A DNA stretch of 64,000 nucleotides from LD21 sp963715785 (GTDB lineage: Bacteria > Bacteroidota > Bacteroidia > Bacteroidales > VadinHA17): positions 4,925,277 through 4,989,276 of the forward strand of contig OY970276.1 of NCBI GenBank assembly GCA_963715785.1. The letters run 5' to 3'. Both the position numbers and the translations under genes were made by a program. The notes under the pieces are model-generated. The model saw only the letters and a list, made by a program, of their open reading frames with translations, was not told the origin of the DNA and searched no databases. This document shows, piece by piece, positions 17,401-26,029 of this stretch (the first letter of the stretch is position 1; every line of letters starts with the position of its first letter).

Positions 17401-18806
17401 GACCAGGCATAACTTGTTGCATTAATGGCGCTGGTAGTATAGGAAGTAGTACCACTCCCCTGGCATATAGTTGATGCAGAAGGCAATGGGATTGAAGGAA
17501 TGCCAACAACCGAACCAATGCTGACAGATGTTGTAGCCGTAACGATTCCGCAGCCTCCGCTGGCGGCAATTGTATAGCTAACCGTGTAGGTTCCGGCTGA
17601 GCTGGTTGATGGGGTTATATCACCTGTAGAAGCATTGATTGTAAGTCCGGGACTTGAGGAATAAGTGCCGCCTGCTGTTCCGGTCCGTGTAACAGGCTGA
17701 TTTCCTGGCAGAGTAATGCAGAATGGTGATCCGGCATAAGATATGGTCGCAGCAGGCAAAGCTGTAATAGTTATAGGTGCTGTCGCAATAGTATTCCCGC
17801 ATGTTCCAGAAGCGACGGTATTAGTCACAGTATAAGAGCCGGGAGTACTTGCTGAGAGGTTGACCTGACCTGTCGAGCTATTTACGAAAAGCCCGGCTGA
17901 TGATGAGAATGTTCCTGCAACTCCGCCTCCGCTAAAAGTAGGCGAAGGGTTTATTCCGTTTGAACAATACGGAGTGCCGGAGTAACTAAAAGTAGCCACT
18001 GGCGGAGCCGTAATGGTAATCGGACTTGTAGCTGATACACTTCCGCAGGGTGGGGATGCCGGAAGTGTATTTGTAACAGTATATGTGCCGGGAGTGCTCG
18101 CAGTTAAATCGACCTGGCCGGTTGAAGCGCTTCTAAAAACCAATCCGGGAGTGGAGGTAAATGTACCACCGACACCCCCGCCGCTGTAAGTCGGTGAAGG
18201 ATCAGGTTCATTTGAACAGAATGGGTTCGTCAAATAGCTGAAAGTAGCAACCGGTGGCGCTGCAATGGTAATCGGACTTGTAGCTGATACACTTCCGCAG
18301 GGTGGGGATGCCGGAATTGTATTTGTAACAGTATAAGTGCCAGGCGTGCTCGCAGTTAAATCGACCTGTCCGGTTGAAGAGCTTATAAAAACCAATCCGG
18401 GAGTGGAGGTAAATGTACCACCGACACCCCCGCCGCTGTAAGTCGGTGAAGGATCAGGTTCATTTGAACAGAATGGGTTAGTCAAATAGCTGAAAGTAGC
18501 TACCGGAAGTGGTGTAACCGTTACAGTAACCGGCTGGACCAAAGGGCAGCCAGCTCCCCCATCACCTTTAATATAATAAGTTCCGGCAGGCGCAGTTGTG
18601 GGGGTCGTGTAGGGAATTGTAGCAGCCAGGTCCTGCCAGTATGAGAATGTAGTCGCTGTAGAACCGACTGTAATTCCGGGTGCTGTAAGGTCCACTGTCG
18701 AAGGTGAACATACAGCTGCTGGATTGGTAATAACAACACACTGAGCGTCAATATTACCCTCAAAAAGCGATAAAACAATCAGCGATAAAAAAATAAGTCT
18801 CTTCAT
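14487..18806 (-). CDS. Large secreted adhesin-like protein with Ig-like repeats and T9SS type B sorting domain
   Basis: About 1,439 residues from the ATG at 18806 (an in-frame TTG lies two codons upstream). A signal peptide ending NIDAQ is followed by many Ig-like or PKD-like modules of about 84-100 residues with recurring ATFSY, GTYTVTNT and ITIT elements. Further modules carry PTLTSSDADHMFC, GGTYTSS and ASGGGVL segments. The final 85 residues are a gliding-motility-associated type B C-terminal domain: TPNNDGRNDYFVLRG, ELIIFDRRGAQVY, SWNG and DDTYFYIL. It is presumed to pass through T9SS to the surface with the PorP/SprF protein 2 bp downstream. Two neighbouring N-terminal units are almost identical at DNA level. 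The ligand is unknown. Confidence 0.9.
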   Translation of the reverse strand: MKRLIFLSLIVLSLFEGNIDAQCVVITNPAAVCSPSTVDLTAPGITVGSTATTFSYWQDLAATIPYTTPTTAPAGTYYIKGDGGAGCPLVQPVTVTVTPLPVATFSYLTNPFCSNEPDPSPTYSGGGVGGTFTSTPGLVFISSSTGQVDLTASTPGTYTVTNTIPASPPCGSVSATSPITIAAPPVATFSYLTNPFCSNEPDPSPTYSGGGVGGTFTSTPGLVFRSASTGQVDLTASTPGTYTVTNTLPASPPCGSVSATSPITITAPPVATFSYSGTPYCSNGINPSPTFSGGGVAGTFSSSAGLFVNSSTGQVNLSASTPGSYTVTNTVASGTCGNTIATAPITITALPAATISYAGSPFCITLPGNQPVTRTGTAGGTYSSSPGLTINASTGDITPSTSSAGTYTVSYTIAASGGCGIVTATTSVSIGSVVGIPSIPLPSASTICQGSGTTSYTTSAINATSYAWSITGTGNSISGTGTTGTASWSFGYSGTATVSVYANGCGGPSSPASTTVTVRPVPVVLISGTAAVCQNATPPVITFTNPQTLPITVTYNINGVIQTPVNVGAGSTATVSAPTSVAGTFVYNLVTADYQTGPLCSNVVSGSATITVNGPPVPTLTTSEADHVICQGASVTFTAGGGVSYSFRVAGIPVQTGPSATYTTTALTNGQNVDVIVTNAGGCSAIYTPAIQFFVNTPPFIIISTPTACSADLSTYSFAVTVSSGIVTINSVTATVTNSGGNIWTITGVPAGVPVIVTVTDAGGCQNILAVTAPNCACPVIAAPVSGGDKSYCISGTIPAINATVAAGNTVDWYDASSGGVLLLGGSLTYTPTAAGTYYASARELITNCVSSTRTPIVVTMNQLPTPTLTSSDADNIFCSGTSVTFTAGGGTNFIFRVGGTSVQSGTVATYTTSSLTNGQVVSVIVTNVDGCSATSAGITNTVNALPVPTLTSSDADHMFCMGTNVTFTAGGGNTYNFRVGGVSVQNGALATYSTSSLANGQIVDVIVGNSSGCQDTSAGITNSVYETPTASVGPGGNNCGLSFHLNAVPTVGTGTWSKASGLGNATFSPDANSPSTMVTVTQYGAYTFNWTVVNGPCSANASVTVNFIQQPPANAGTGGNSCDTTFIFNGVITTGIGTWTKATGPGNAVFSPDNNHPNAKVTVDQFGSYSFAWTVVNNTCTSSDIIDIAFHDRPLINAGRDTILCKGSSIQLTAQGTGTVAWTPAALLSNPDIINPIATPIATTTFKIHLTDQFGCENSDSLIINVRDKVVADAGPDQDLGYVFTTMMNARLANTYDHGVWSIIAGTGDFADSTSANTQVNNMSAGLNEYRWTVSNDYCPPARDSVRVTVNDFTIPTLITPNNDGRNDYFVLRGLSTLGKTELIIFDRRGAQVYKNPDYDNSWNGVDYNKNPLPDDTYFYILKSENGKSVSGYIVIRR
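18003..18506 (-). repeat. Two near-identical 252-bp coding repeats in the 1,439-residue adhesin
   Basis: Segments starting GGTAATCGGACTTGTAGCTG at 18015 and 18267 are 252 bp (84 codons) apart and differ at only a few positions. A third, diverged unit adjoins at about 17750-18002. The close pair points to a recent tandem duplication. Confidence 0.85.
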
Positions 18807-19675
18807 TTTCAATAGTTTTCAGATATGTCTGCCAGGCTCTTCATCCGATATAGCGTGTATTTCTGACATTAATTTCAGCCATTCCTCTGCCATGATCTTT
18901 TGCTGCTTTATGAGCAATTAAATGGAATTCAAAATAAACTGATGGACGAATGTTAAAATTTGATGTCAATTGATCAGGATTATAAAGGTACATGATATCT
19001 CTATGAAAATGTCGTTCTGAATGTTAAATCTGAATTATTTCAAATGAATAAGCGTATTTTTTGTACACTCTTTGATTTACAAATCACATTTACATTATTA
19101 ACAATATTTTTATAATTCCTGTTCAATAATTCTTTAAAATTCTTTCATCAATAATCCGGTTCAAACTCAAAATAATCATAAAAAGCCAATTATTCTTCTC
19201 GAAAAATCATTTCAGAAATCTAAGATAAATATAATCTGTCCAAGTCAGATTTTTATTTGATAAACTCCAAAAAATTGTCCACTAGTGGCATCAATTGTTA
19301 ATTTAAAAAAAAACTACTTTTACAGAATATTTTAAAAGTCAGCGATTGCTAGGATCTGAAACGGAGTGTTCTTTTAAATAGATTGAAAGGTTCCGGCAAT
19401 AATTGAGACATTTATATCGTTAAATTCAGGCAATTCAATAATTCAATTCCATGAATTCAAAAAACAAACCTGTCAAGACAGGAAATTTCCAAATAACACA
19501 AACTATTTCACATTCTTTAATCTCAGGGTAAAAGCTTCCTATTATCAATATCCGGATATTAGCAGGAGTTCCGGAAAAATGTTTAATATTACTTTATATA
19601 AAAATCCGCAAATAAATTTTTTGATTATCCGGTTAATTAAAATGCCATATTAGTCATTATCAAAACAATGAAGTT
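18807..19675. other. 870-bp AT-rich intergenic region without a recognisable gene
   Basis: No frame of note and no clear structured RNA. It must contain the minus-strand promoter of the adhesin operon and the plus-strand promoter of the FISUMP lipoprotein, but I found no good TAnnTTTG on either strand. These genes may use an alternative sigma factor or a degenerate promoter. Confidence 0.45.
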
Positions 19676-20689
19676 ATGAAAATTTATTACCCCATGTCAT
19701 TGAAAATCCTTGTAATTCTGAGCCTGATTTTCACACTAAGCTGTAAGAAGAAAGATGAATCCGCAGCATCCAGCCAAATGATCAAAACAAATACGGCTAC
19801 GGAAATAGGCCAGAACTGGGCAACATTAAATGGTGTAGTAACGGCCAATAATGCGGACAACCAACTCTACTTTGAGTATGATACTACTATTTTGTACAAG
19901 AATAGCATCATCGGAAATCCCGGGAATGTAGCCGAGAATTCAAGCACAACCATCTATGCTGTTGTTACAGGATTGAAACCCAAGAAAATGTATTATTACA
20001 GGATAGTAATGGTAGTTTTAACTGACACGCTATATGGAGCTAATCTGACATTTACTACCTCAAATCCAAAGAAAAGTGTTATCAATTTTAATCCCGCACT
20101 GACTTATGGATCTGTTTCTGATATTGACAATAATATTTATAAGACAATAATTATCGGGACGCAGACCTGGATGGCCGAAAATCTTAAGGTAACAAGATAC
20201 AACGATAATACGGACATTCCGTTCGTTCCCAATATCACGAGATGGCTGAATCTGACCGAGCCTGGTTATTGTTGGTTTAATAATGATTCTGTGGCATATG
20301 GAGCTTTATATAACTGGTATACTGTGAACACTGGTAAACTCTGTCCTGACGGATGGCATGTTCCTGCTGATACGGAATGGACAACACTGATTACATATCT
20401 GGATGGAGACTCAGTAGCTGCAGGCAAGCTTAAAGAAACCGGTACTGTTCACTGGCTTTCGCCCAACACAGGTTCATCAAACGAAACTGGTTTTACAGCT
20501 CTTCCGGGAGGCTATCGGAATTATGTGGGAACATTTGGCAATTTGAAGAATTCCGGCTATTGGTGGACATCTGTTGAAAGTGCTGTTGTTAATGCGAATT
20601 ATAGTACTATGTCATATAATTCTGAACATACTTATCAGAGTAACAGCAGCAAATTAAGCGGTTTTTCAGTTCGCTGTATAAAGAATTAG
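19676..20689 (+). CDS. FISUMP-domain lipoprotein
   Basis: 337 residues. A signal peptide with lipobox LSC (MSLKILVILSLIFTLSC) is followed by KKKDE. An FN3-like segment covers about 35-125 (ATLNGVVTANN and LKPKKMYYYRIV). The FISUMP domain runs from about 145 to the end: IGTQTWMAENLKV, GALYNWYTV, CPDGWHVPADTEWTTL, GFTALPGGYRN, YWWTSVES and the closing SVRCIKN. It shares this domain with the minus-strand protein at 2420-5200 but has one repeat instead of seven. The first in-frame M (19676) and the second (MSLK) are both possible starts; the second gives the better lipoprotein signal. Function unknown. Confidence 0.88.
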   Translation: MKIYYPMSLKILVILSLIFTLSCKKKDESAASSQMIKTNTATEIGQNWATLNGVVTANNADNQLYFEYDTTILYKNSIIGNPGNVAENSSTTIYAVVTGLKPKKMYYYRIVMVVLTDTLYGANLTFTTSNPKKSVINFNPALTYGSVSDIDNNIYKTIIIGTQTWMAENLKVTRYNDNTDIPFVPNITRWLNLTEPGYCWFNNDSVAYGALYNWYTVNTGKLCPDGWHVPADTEWTTLITYLDGDSVAAGKLKETGTVHWLSPNTGSSNETGFTALPGGYRNYVGTFGNLKNSGYWWTSVESAVVNANYSTMSYNSEHTYQSNSSKLSGFSVRCIKN

Positions 20690-20718
20690 ATGAATAAACC
20701 GGAAAATTATTTATAGTA

Positions 20719-20784
20719 AAGAGCCATTTGAGCAGGCTCAGGGCTCTTAAATTAAAAATGCCCGGCACATCGTGCCAGGCTTTC
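20719..20784 (+). terminator. Tandem hairpins, probable terminator after the FISUMP gene
   Basis: The first hairpin is an AAGAGCC (20719-20725) / GGCTCTT (20742-20748) stem enclosing a TGAGC/GCTCA stem. The second is GCCCGGCAC (20760-20768) / GTGCCAGGC (20772-20780) with one mismatch and a 3-nt loop, followed by TTTCT. T tracts are short, so activity is uncertain. Confidence 0.45.
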
Positions 20785-20921
20785 TGAAGTAGCAAAAAAA
20801 ATTGTGTCGGGCAATTCTCAATAAGTTTATTAATATTTCAGAGTTATCCTAAAAAAGCAAATTTGGCAAAATATAAAATAATCAGATCTGACTTTTTAAT
20901 ATATCATATGCCATTATTCCT

Positions 20922-22151
20922 GTGAAAAAAATATCTTTTCTGGTTTCCATTATCATAATGATTGTTTCATGTATCGATCCTTATACTCCAAGACTTGGCA
21001 CTTATATGCCGGTAATGGTAGTTGAAGGGCTTATAACAAATGAAAACCGGTCATATACTGTCAGTCTTTCATATTCCATGCAAAATATTGATTCAGTTAC
21101 CAAAAAAGTTACCTGTGCGAATGTTTTTATCACCGATGCCTCGGGAATCATTACACAGCTGACTGAATCAGCGAAGGGTACATATAAATCTGACAGCCTT
21201 ACTTTCAGGGGAGAGATAGGAAATATATACACATTACATATTAAAACCGATAACGGGAAAGAATACGTTTCAAATCCATGTACCATGCTGCCTGTGCCGG
21301 ATATTGACACTGTTTACTGGGCAAAAGACGAGCAGACTGTAAACAATAATACAACTCTCACAGAGGGTATTTCAATTTATCTTGACTCAAAACCAGGATC
21401 AACTGATAAATTTTTTCTCCGGTGGGATTATTCTGAAAGCTGGAAATTTAAAGTCCCTTATCCCGTGAGTTTTATATTCATAAACGAAAAAAACATTGTA
21501 CCAATTCCTCCTGATGAAATAAAAGAATATTGCTGGAAATTCAGCAACTCTTCGGGTATCAATGTCAAGTCTTTGCTTTCAGGTTTATCGGAAAGTGTGA
21601 AAAAACAGCCTGTCAGGTTTATAGCTACAGATGAATCAGACAGACTTACTGTAAGGTACAGCATAAATGTAAAGCAGTATTCTCTTTCGCAGCAGGAGTA
21701 TGATTTCTGGAGTAACCTTGAAAAAACTGACGTCATTAATGGCGATATTTTCGGCATACAGCCTTTTGAAGTTCCTAGTAATATAAAGAACATCCATGAC
21801 TCTACAGAGACCATCATTGGCTACTTCTCGGTATCAGCTGCAAGTGGAAAAAGAATTTATATTAACTATGCTGATATTTACCCGCTGAACCTTCCGAATT
21901 TCAGCAATTCATGTTTAAGCTGGGCATTAGATTCGACAATGGCACCCGAATATAATCCATTAATGGGAGCAAATAATCCTACCATGGATGATTTCTACCA
22001 TGCCTACTTAAAAGTCGCTGGGATAATTTTTGTTGCACCAGTGAACGATCCTAAGGGCAAACTTGTAAAACTGATCTATTCTACATTCCCTTGCTCTGAC
22101 TGTGAACTGACCGGATCATTTATAAAGCCTCCCTACTGGACTGATAATTGA
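20922..22151 (+). CDS. DUF4249-family lipoprotein
   Basis: 409 residues, starting at a GTG: MKKISFLVSIIIMIVSC with lipobox IVSC. The only nearby ATG (20908) is out of frame and closes after five codons. YMPVMVVEGLITNENRSYTVSLSYS near the N terminus and the later ISIYLDSKPGSTDKFFLRWDYSESW match DUF4249, a Bacteroidetes lipoprotein family usually encoded next to a TonB-dependent receptor. Two late cysteines lie in a PCSDCELTGSF motif. No receptor gene is found here, so the gene is an orphan in this window. Role unknown. Confidence 0.82.
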   Translation: MKKISFLVSIIIMIVSCIDPYTPRLGTYMPVMVVEGLITNENRSYTVSLSYSMQNIDSVTKKVTCANVFITDASGIITQLTESAKGTYKSDSLTFRGEIGNIYTLHIKTDNGKEYVSNPCTMLPVPDIDTVYWAKDEQTVNNNTTLTEGISIYLDSKPGSTDKFFLRWDYSESWKFKVPYPVSFIFINEKNIVPIPPDEIKEYCWKFSNSSGINVKSLLSGLSESVKKQPVRFIATDESDRLTVRYSINVKQYSLSQQEYDFWSNLEKTDVINGDIFGIQPFEVPSNIKNIHDSTETIIGYFSVSAASGKRIYINYADIYPLNLPNFSNSCLSWALDSTMAPEYNPLMGANNPTMDDFYHAYLKVAGIIFVAPVNDPKGKLVKLIYSTFPCSDCELTGSFIKPPYWTDN

Positions 22152-22198
22152 AATAAAAGCCTGTATGCAAGGACGATCAATTCATAATTCCAATTAAT

Positions 22199-22232
22199 AA
22201 AAAAAGAGCCGGAAACTAAAACCAGACTCTTT
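22199..22232 (-). terminator. Terminator of the tRNA gene
   Basis: Read on the minus strand: AAAGAG (22232-22227) pairs with CTCTTT (22208-22203) around an imperfect inner stem and runs into seven T residues (22205-22199). It begins 2 bp past the tRNA 3' end. Confidence 0.65.
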
Positions 22233-22234
22233 CG

Positions 22235-22308
22235 TAGCGAGACGGGGGAATGATCCCCGGACCTCATGATTATGAATCATGCGCTCTAACCAACTGAGCT
22301 ATCTCGCC
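22235..22308 (-). tRNA. tRNA with anticodon CAU (elongator Met most likely; Ile2 not excluded)
   Basis: A 74-nt cloverleaf. The acceptor is GGCGAGA with TCTCGCT (G1-U72 wobble) and discriminator A. The D arm is GCTC/GAGC with loop AGTTGGTTA. The anticodon stem CATGA/TCATG carries loop TTCATAA. The variable loop is AGGTC and the T stem CGGGG/CCCCG. The T loop reads ATCATTC, so the usual T54 and A58 are both replaced. CCA is not encoded, which fits the CCA-adding enzyme at 40874-42298. The G1-U72 end, without the initiator C1-A72 mismatch or three G-C anticodon pairs, argues against initiator tRNA. Confidence 0.92.
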
Positions 22309-22340
22309 AATTTCAACCCCTTATCATCAGGGTAACTGTT

Positions 22341-22403
22341 GCGCTCTAACCTCCCGATAGCTATCGGGATGATCTATCTCGCCATATTTCAACCCCTTAT
22401 CAG
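22341..22403 (-). pseudogene. Partial duplicate of the tRNA 5' half and its flank, interrupted by a palindrome
   Basis: The plus-strand segment GCGCTCTAACC ... ATCTCGCC followed by TTTCAACCCCTTATCA occurs at 22281-22326 (part of the functional tRNA and its flank) and again here. In this copy the D-loop section AACTGAGCT is replaced by 24 bp that include the perfect palindrome TCCCGATAGCTATCGGGA (22352-22369). It cannot fold as a tRNA. Confidence 0.8.
22352..22369. repeat. 18-bp perfect palindrome inside the tRNA remnant
   Basis: TCCCGATAGCTATCGGGA is self-complementary over all 18 positions. A half-copy (TCCCGATAGCT) occurs near 23031. I recall this palindrome recurring in Bacteroidota genomes, but cannot confirm that here. 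Confidence 0.75.
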
Positions 22404-22550
22404 CATTTCCTGAAATAAAACATTGAAATGCTATGCTTTTTGCGGGTGCAAATATAATCAGTTTGTTACAAATTAACAATAAGGTTTTTTAGTTTCAATA
22501 TTTTTTCTATATTGCAGAAATAGTACATGATAACAGAATAAATCACTTGA

Positions 22551-22933
22551 ATGAGATCAAAGTTCGAACTGGAATATAATCTGAACTGCTCGCCAAAAGT
22601 GCTCTTTTCCCGGCTCAGCACGCCTGAGGGATTAGGGGAATGGTTTGCTGACCAGGTGAATGTTGACGGCTGATCTCTTCACATTTTTCTGGAATAATTC
22701 TCAGTCAAAAGCAAGGCTTTCTGCCCTGAAAGAGAATAAAATGGTCAGATTTGAATGGCTGGGAATGGATAATGAGGAATCAAATTACTTTGAATTCAGA
22801 ATAAATCTTGAAGAACTTACCAATGAACTTGCTCTTATTATAACTGATTTTGCAGAAGTCTGAAGAAAAAGAAGATTCTATATATCTTTGGGATTCACAG
22901 ATCAACGACCTGAAAAGAGCATTAGGAATATAA
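22551..22933 (+). CDS. START-like domain protein (AHSA1/SRPBCC type), frame broken twice
   Basis: The reconstructed product is about 127 residues, the usual length of the Bacteroidetes START-like family. Frame 1 gives MRSKFELEYNLNCSPKVLFS and GLGEWFADQVNVDG. Frame 2 (from about 22660) gives DLFTFFWNNSQSKARL, MVRFEWL and YFEFRINLEELTNELALIITDFAE. Frame 3 (from about 22862) gives EEKEDSIYLWDSQINDLKRALGI and the stop. The pieces join without loss, so one-base indels at about 22660 and 22862 are enough. Small-ligand binding is the family expectation; no specific role is known. It lies just upstream of the LptF/G-type permease on the same strand, an arrangement I associate with this family in Bacteroidetes. 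Confidence 0.78.
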
Positions 22934-23183
22934 ATTTTATTCAGCTTCCCACTTCATATACCCGGCCAACCCTGAATTCATCTGCTGAATTTGGCAATAA
23001 TTTCAATGACTGCAATGATCGCAAAGTCCCGATAGCTTTTGGTATGAATTATAATATTCTGACCTCGCCATCTAGCGACTGCTTTGTGTGTTCGCGGTTA
23101 AAAAAGAGCCTTTTATAAATCCGATTTGTTCAGTTGAATAAAAATTGGGCAAATACTAAAGATGATTTTTGATAAAAATCGAG

Positions 23184-23191
23184 TAGTTTTG
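23184..23191 (+). promoter_or_regulatory. Possible -7 element of the LptF/G permease gene
   Basis: TAGTTTTG matches TAnnTTTG and ends 22 bp before the GTG at 23213. No clear TTTG sits 19 bp upstream. Confidence 0.4.
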
Positions 23192-23212
23192 CACTTCAAA
23201 TGAAATGAGTAA

Positions 23213-24741
23213 GTGAAAAAGGTTGACAGCTTTCTGCTTAAAATCATTTATTGGGCCCTTGATATTCACATTTTTTATCGTGCTTATCATCCTCATCCTG
23301 CAATTCCTATGGATGTACGTTGATGAACTCGCAGGGAAAGGTCTTAATTTTAAAGTACTTAGCGAACTCCTTTATCATTTTGCACTTACATTTGTACCGA
23401 CTGCACTCCCTCTTGGAATTCTTCTTGCATCACTAATGACATTTGGAAATATGGGAGAATTCAGCGAACTCTCGGCTCTCAAATCTTCCGGTATATCTCT
23501 TCAGCGGATAATGCTTCCATTAATAATTCTCATTGGTTTCATAGCTATAATATCCTTTTTCTTCTCAAATAATGTGCTTCCTTATTCAACTGATAAGGCC
23601 CGAACTCTTCTCTGGGATATCCGGCGGAAAAAGCCTGATATTAATATTCAGGCAGGAACATTCTATAACGGGGTCCCTGATTTCAGCATAAAAATAACCA
23701 CAAAGGATCCTGTGACAAATCGTCTCTATAACCTGATTATCTATGACCATCGCCAGAGAAGAGGTAATTATTCTGTCATTCTGGCTGATTCGGGCTATAT
23801 GAAACTTACCACGTGACGAGACCGGTTTGGTAATGACTCTTTATAATGGTTATGGATATACAGAACTGGAGGAAAAAACTGTTAATCCGTCACTAAGAAA
23901 ATATCCATCAAGAAAAGATTATTTTAAAGAACAGACAATTGTGATTCCTCTGACAGGATTTGATCTGCAAAGAAGTGAGGATGGACTTTTCAAATCGGGT
24001 CCGGCAATGCTAAACATTTCGCAGTTGACTTTTACAATTGATTCGCTTAACAACAAATATACTGCCAAGCTTAATACTGAATTCAGGGATTTTAAGAATA
24101 TAAAACTCTATGTTGTCAGGAACGTGAATCCGGTTACGACCAACAAGCCTCCGCCGCTATAGAAACAACTTTAGCAGTAAAAGCTAAAGTTGAAAAACCC
24201 GTCGGACTTTTTGATGCAAGAGCTATATTCGATTCACTTAGCATTCCGGAAAAAAAGACAGCCCTGGCTAAAGCAATTGAGGACCTTAAACAAGGTAACA
24301 ATATACTTATTGAGAAAAATGAATCACAGCATTATGAGATAAAAGCTATAAGACGATATGAAGTTGAATGGAACAAGAAACTTACAATGTCGTTTGCATG
24401 TCTGGTATTTTTCTTTATCGGTGCCCCTCTGGGTGCAATAATAAGAAAAGGAGGATTGGGAACTCCTGCTGTTATTTCGATATTTTTCTTTGTGGTTTAT
24501 TATGTGATCTCGATTTCGGGACAGAAACTTGTAGAAGAAGATGTTGTAGGTACATTTGCAGGAATGTGGGCAGCTTCATACATTCTTATTGCCGATAGGT
24601 ATTTTTCTTACATATAAGGCTACGACCGATTCGGTTATTTTGAACATTGAAACTTATCTGATGTTTTTCAAAAAGATTAAAGATTTTTTATACAAGCTTG
24701 TAATTATTGAATCAGGCAAAAATTCTGCTGAATCAGACTAA
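23213..24741 (+). CDS. LptF/LptG-family (YjgP/YjgQ) lipopolysaccharide export permease, frameshifted
   Basis: Inner-membrane permease of the LPS transport ABC complex. The reconstructed protein is about 509 residues. It has N-terminal membrane helices (GPLIFTFFIVLIILILQFLWM; LPLGILLASLMTFG with GEFSELSALKSSGIS, a family hallmark), a periplasmic middle (KARTLLWDIRRKKPDINIQAGTFYN, GYGYTELEE) and C-terminal helices (FACLVFFFIGAPLGAIIRKGGLG, then FLTYKATTDSVILNIETY). At least four frame changes are needed, near 23238 (an AAAA run), 23812, 24150 and 24598. The first segment starts MKKVDSFLLK from the GTG at 23213. All domains are present and in order, so sequencing indels are more likely than decay. 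Confidence 0.85.
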
Positions 24742-24753
24742 AATAAATATATA

Positions 24754-25991
24754 ATGAATGATATTATTCTGAATACTATTGAAGAGGCAATTGAGGATAT
24801 AAAACTCGGAAAACTACTGATTGTTGTTGATGATGAAGATCGTGAAAATGAAGGTGATTTTATATGTTCTGCAGAACTAATAACTCCTGAAATAGTCAAT
24901 TTTATGGCTAAACACGGTCGTGGACTTATCTGTGCTGCATTGCCTGAAGAGAGATGTGAAGACGCTTGATCTTAATCTTATGGTTGGTAACAACACTTCA
25001 ATTCATGAAACACAATTCACAGTTACAGTCGATTTGACTGAACAAGGAAACATCTACAGGTGTCTCAGCATTTGACCGTGCTCTCACAATTAAAGCTCTG
25101 GTCGATCCTGCAACTAAACCCTACCGATCTGGGCCGTCCGGGACATATATTTCCTCTTAAGGCAAAATCAAAGGGAGTTCTGAGAAGAGCCGGTCATACT
25201 GAAGCTGTTGTTGATCTTACACGATATGCCAATCTTCGTCCGGGAGGCGCGCTGGTGGAAATAATGAATGATGATGGCTCCATGGCAAGATTGACTGATC
25301 TTGTCAAACTCAGAGAAAAATTTAATATAAAAATAATTGCAATTAAGGATCTGATCAGGTATACCCTTGAAAGAGATTCAATCATTGAGAAAGGCGACAG
25401 GGTTAAACTTCCTACTGAAAGAGGCGATTTTGAATTTATTCCATTCCGCCAGACAAGCAACGGAATTGAACATGCTGCCCTGGTAAAGGGGAAATGGACA
25501 AAAGATGAACCAGTACTTGTGAGACTTCATTCTTCATGCTTTACCGGCGATATTTTTGGCTCAATGCGATGCGACTGCGGACCTCAGTTGCAGAAAGCAA
25601 TGTCGATGGTTGAAGCAGAAGGAAAAGGAGTTGTAATCTATCTGAGTCAGGAAGGCAGAGGGATAGGTCTTTTGAATAAAATAAAGGCGTACAGGCTTCA
25701 GGACGAAGGAATGGATACTGTTCAGGCTAATATTAAGCTCGGATTTGGCAGAAGATGAAAGAGACTATGGCGTCGGTGCAAGCATTATGCGGGAACTGGG
25801 ACTTGGGAAAAGTCCGGCTCATTTCAAATAACCCTGTAAAAAGAGCCGGACTGGAAGGTTATGGGATTAAAATTGTTGAAACAATACCTCTGATTATCGA
25901 GTCAAATCCTCACAACCGTTTCTATCTTGAAACGAAAGCAAACAAAATGGGACATGATCTTTCATGCTATAAACATGTTGCCAATGACTGA
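24754..25991 (+). CDS. ribBA: Bifunctional 3,4-dihydroxy-2-butanone 4-phosphate synthase / GTP cyclohydrolase II, frameshifted
   Basis: Supplies both precursors of riboflavin. RibB half: LLIVVDDEDRENEGDFICSAE near the N terminus (metal and substrate loop), KHGRGLICAALPEERC, then RPGHIFPLKAK and AGHTEAVVDL. RibA half: VRLHSSCFTGDIFGSMRCDCGPQ, with the three zinc cysteines, followed by LSQEGRGIGLLNKIKAY, LISNNPVKRAGLEGYGI and the C-terminal KANKMGHDL. Length (about 412 codons) is normal. The frame changes near 24958, 25045, 25110 and 25757. The last junction interrupts the expected ADERDYGVGASI segment, which is readable across the shift. It starts 12 bp after the permease gene. Confidence 0.93.
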
Positions 25992-26029
25992 AAAATGTCA
26001 TCTATAGTCATATGATAATAAATCATCTT

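Noticed and set aside
22235..22308. Initiator tRNA-fMet
   Set aside because: The first base pair is G-U rather than the C-A mismatch of bacterial initiators, and the anticodon stem lacks the three consecutive G-C pairs.
22888..23118. 76-codon plus-strand frame after the START-like gene
   Set aside because: Its beginning is the wrong-frame reading of the END of the START-like protein; the remainder has no recognisable features.
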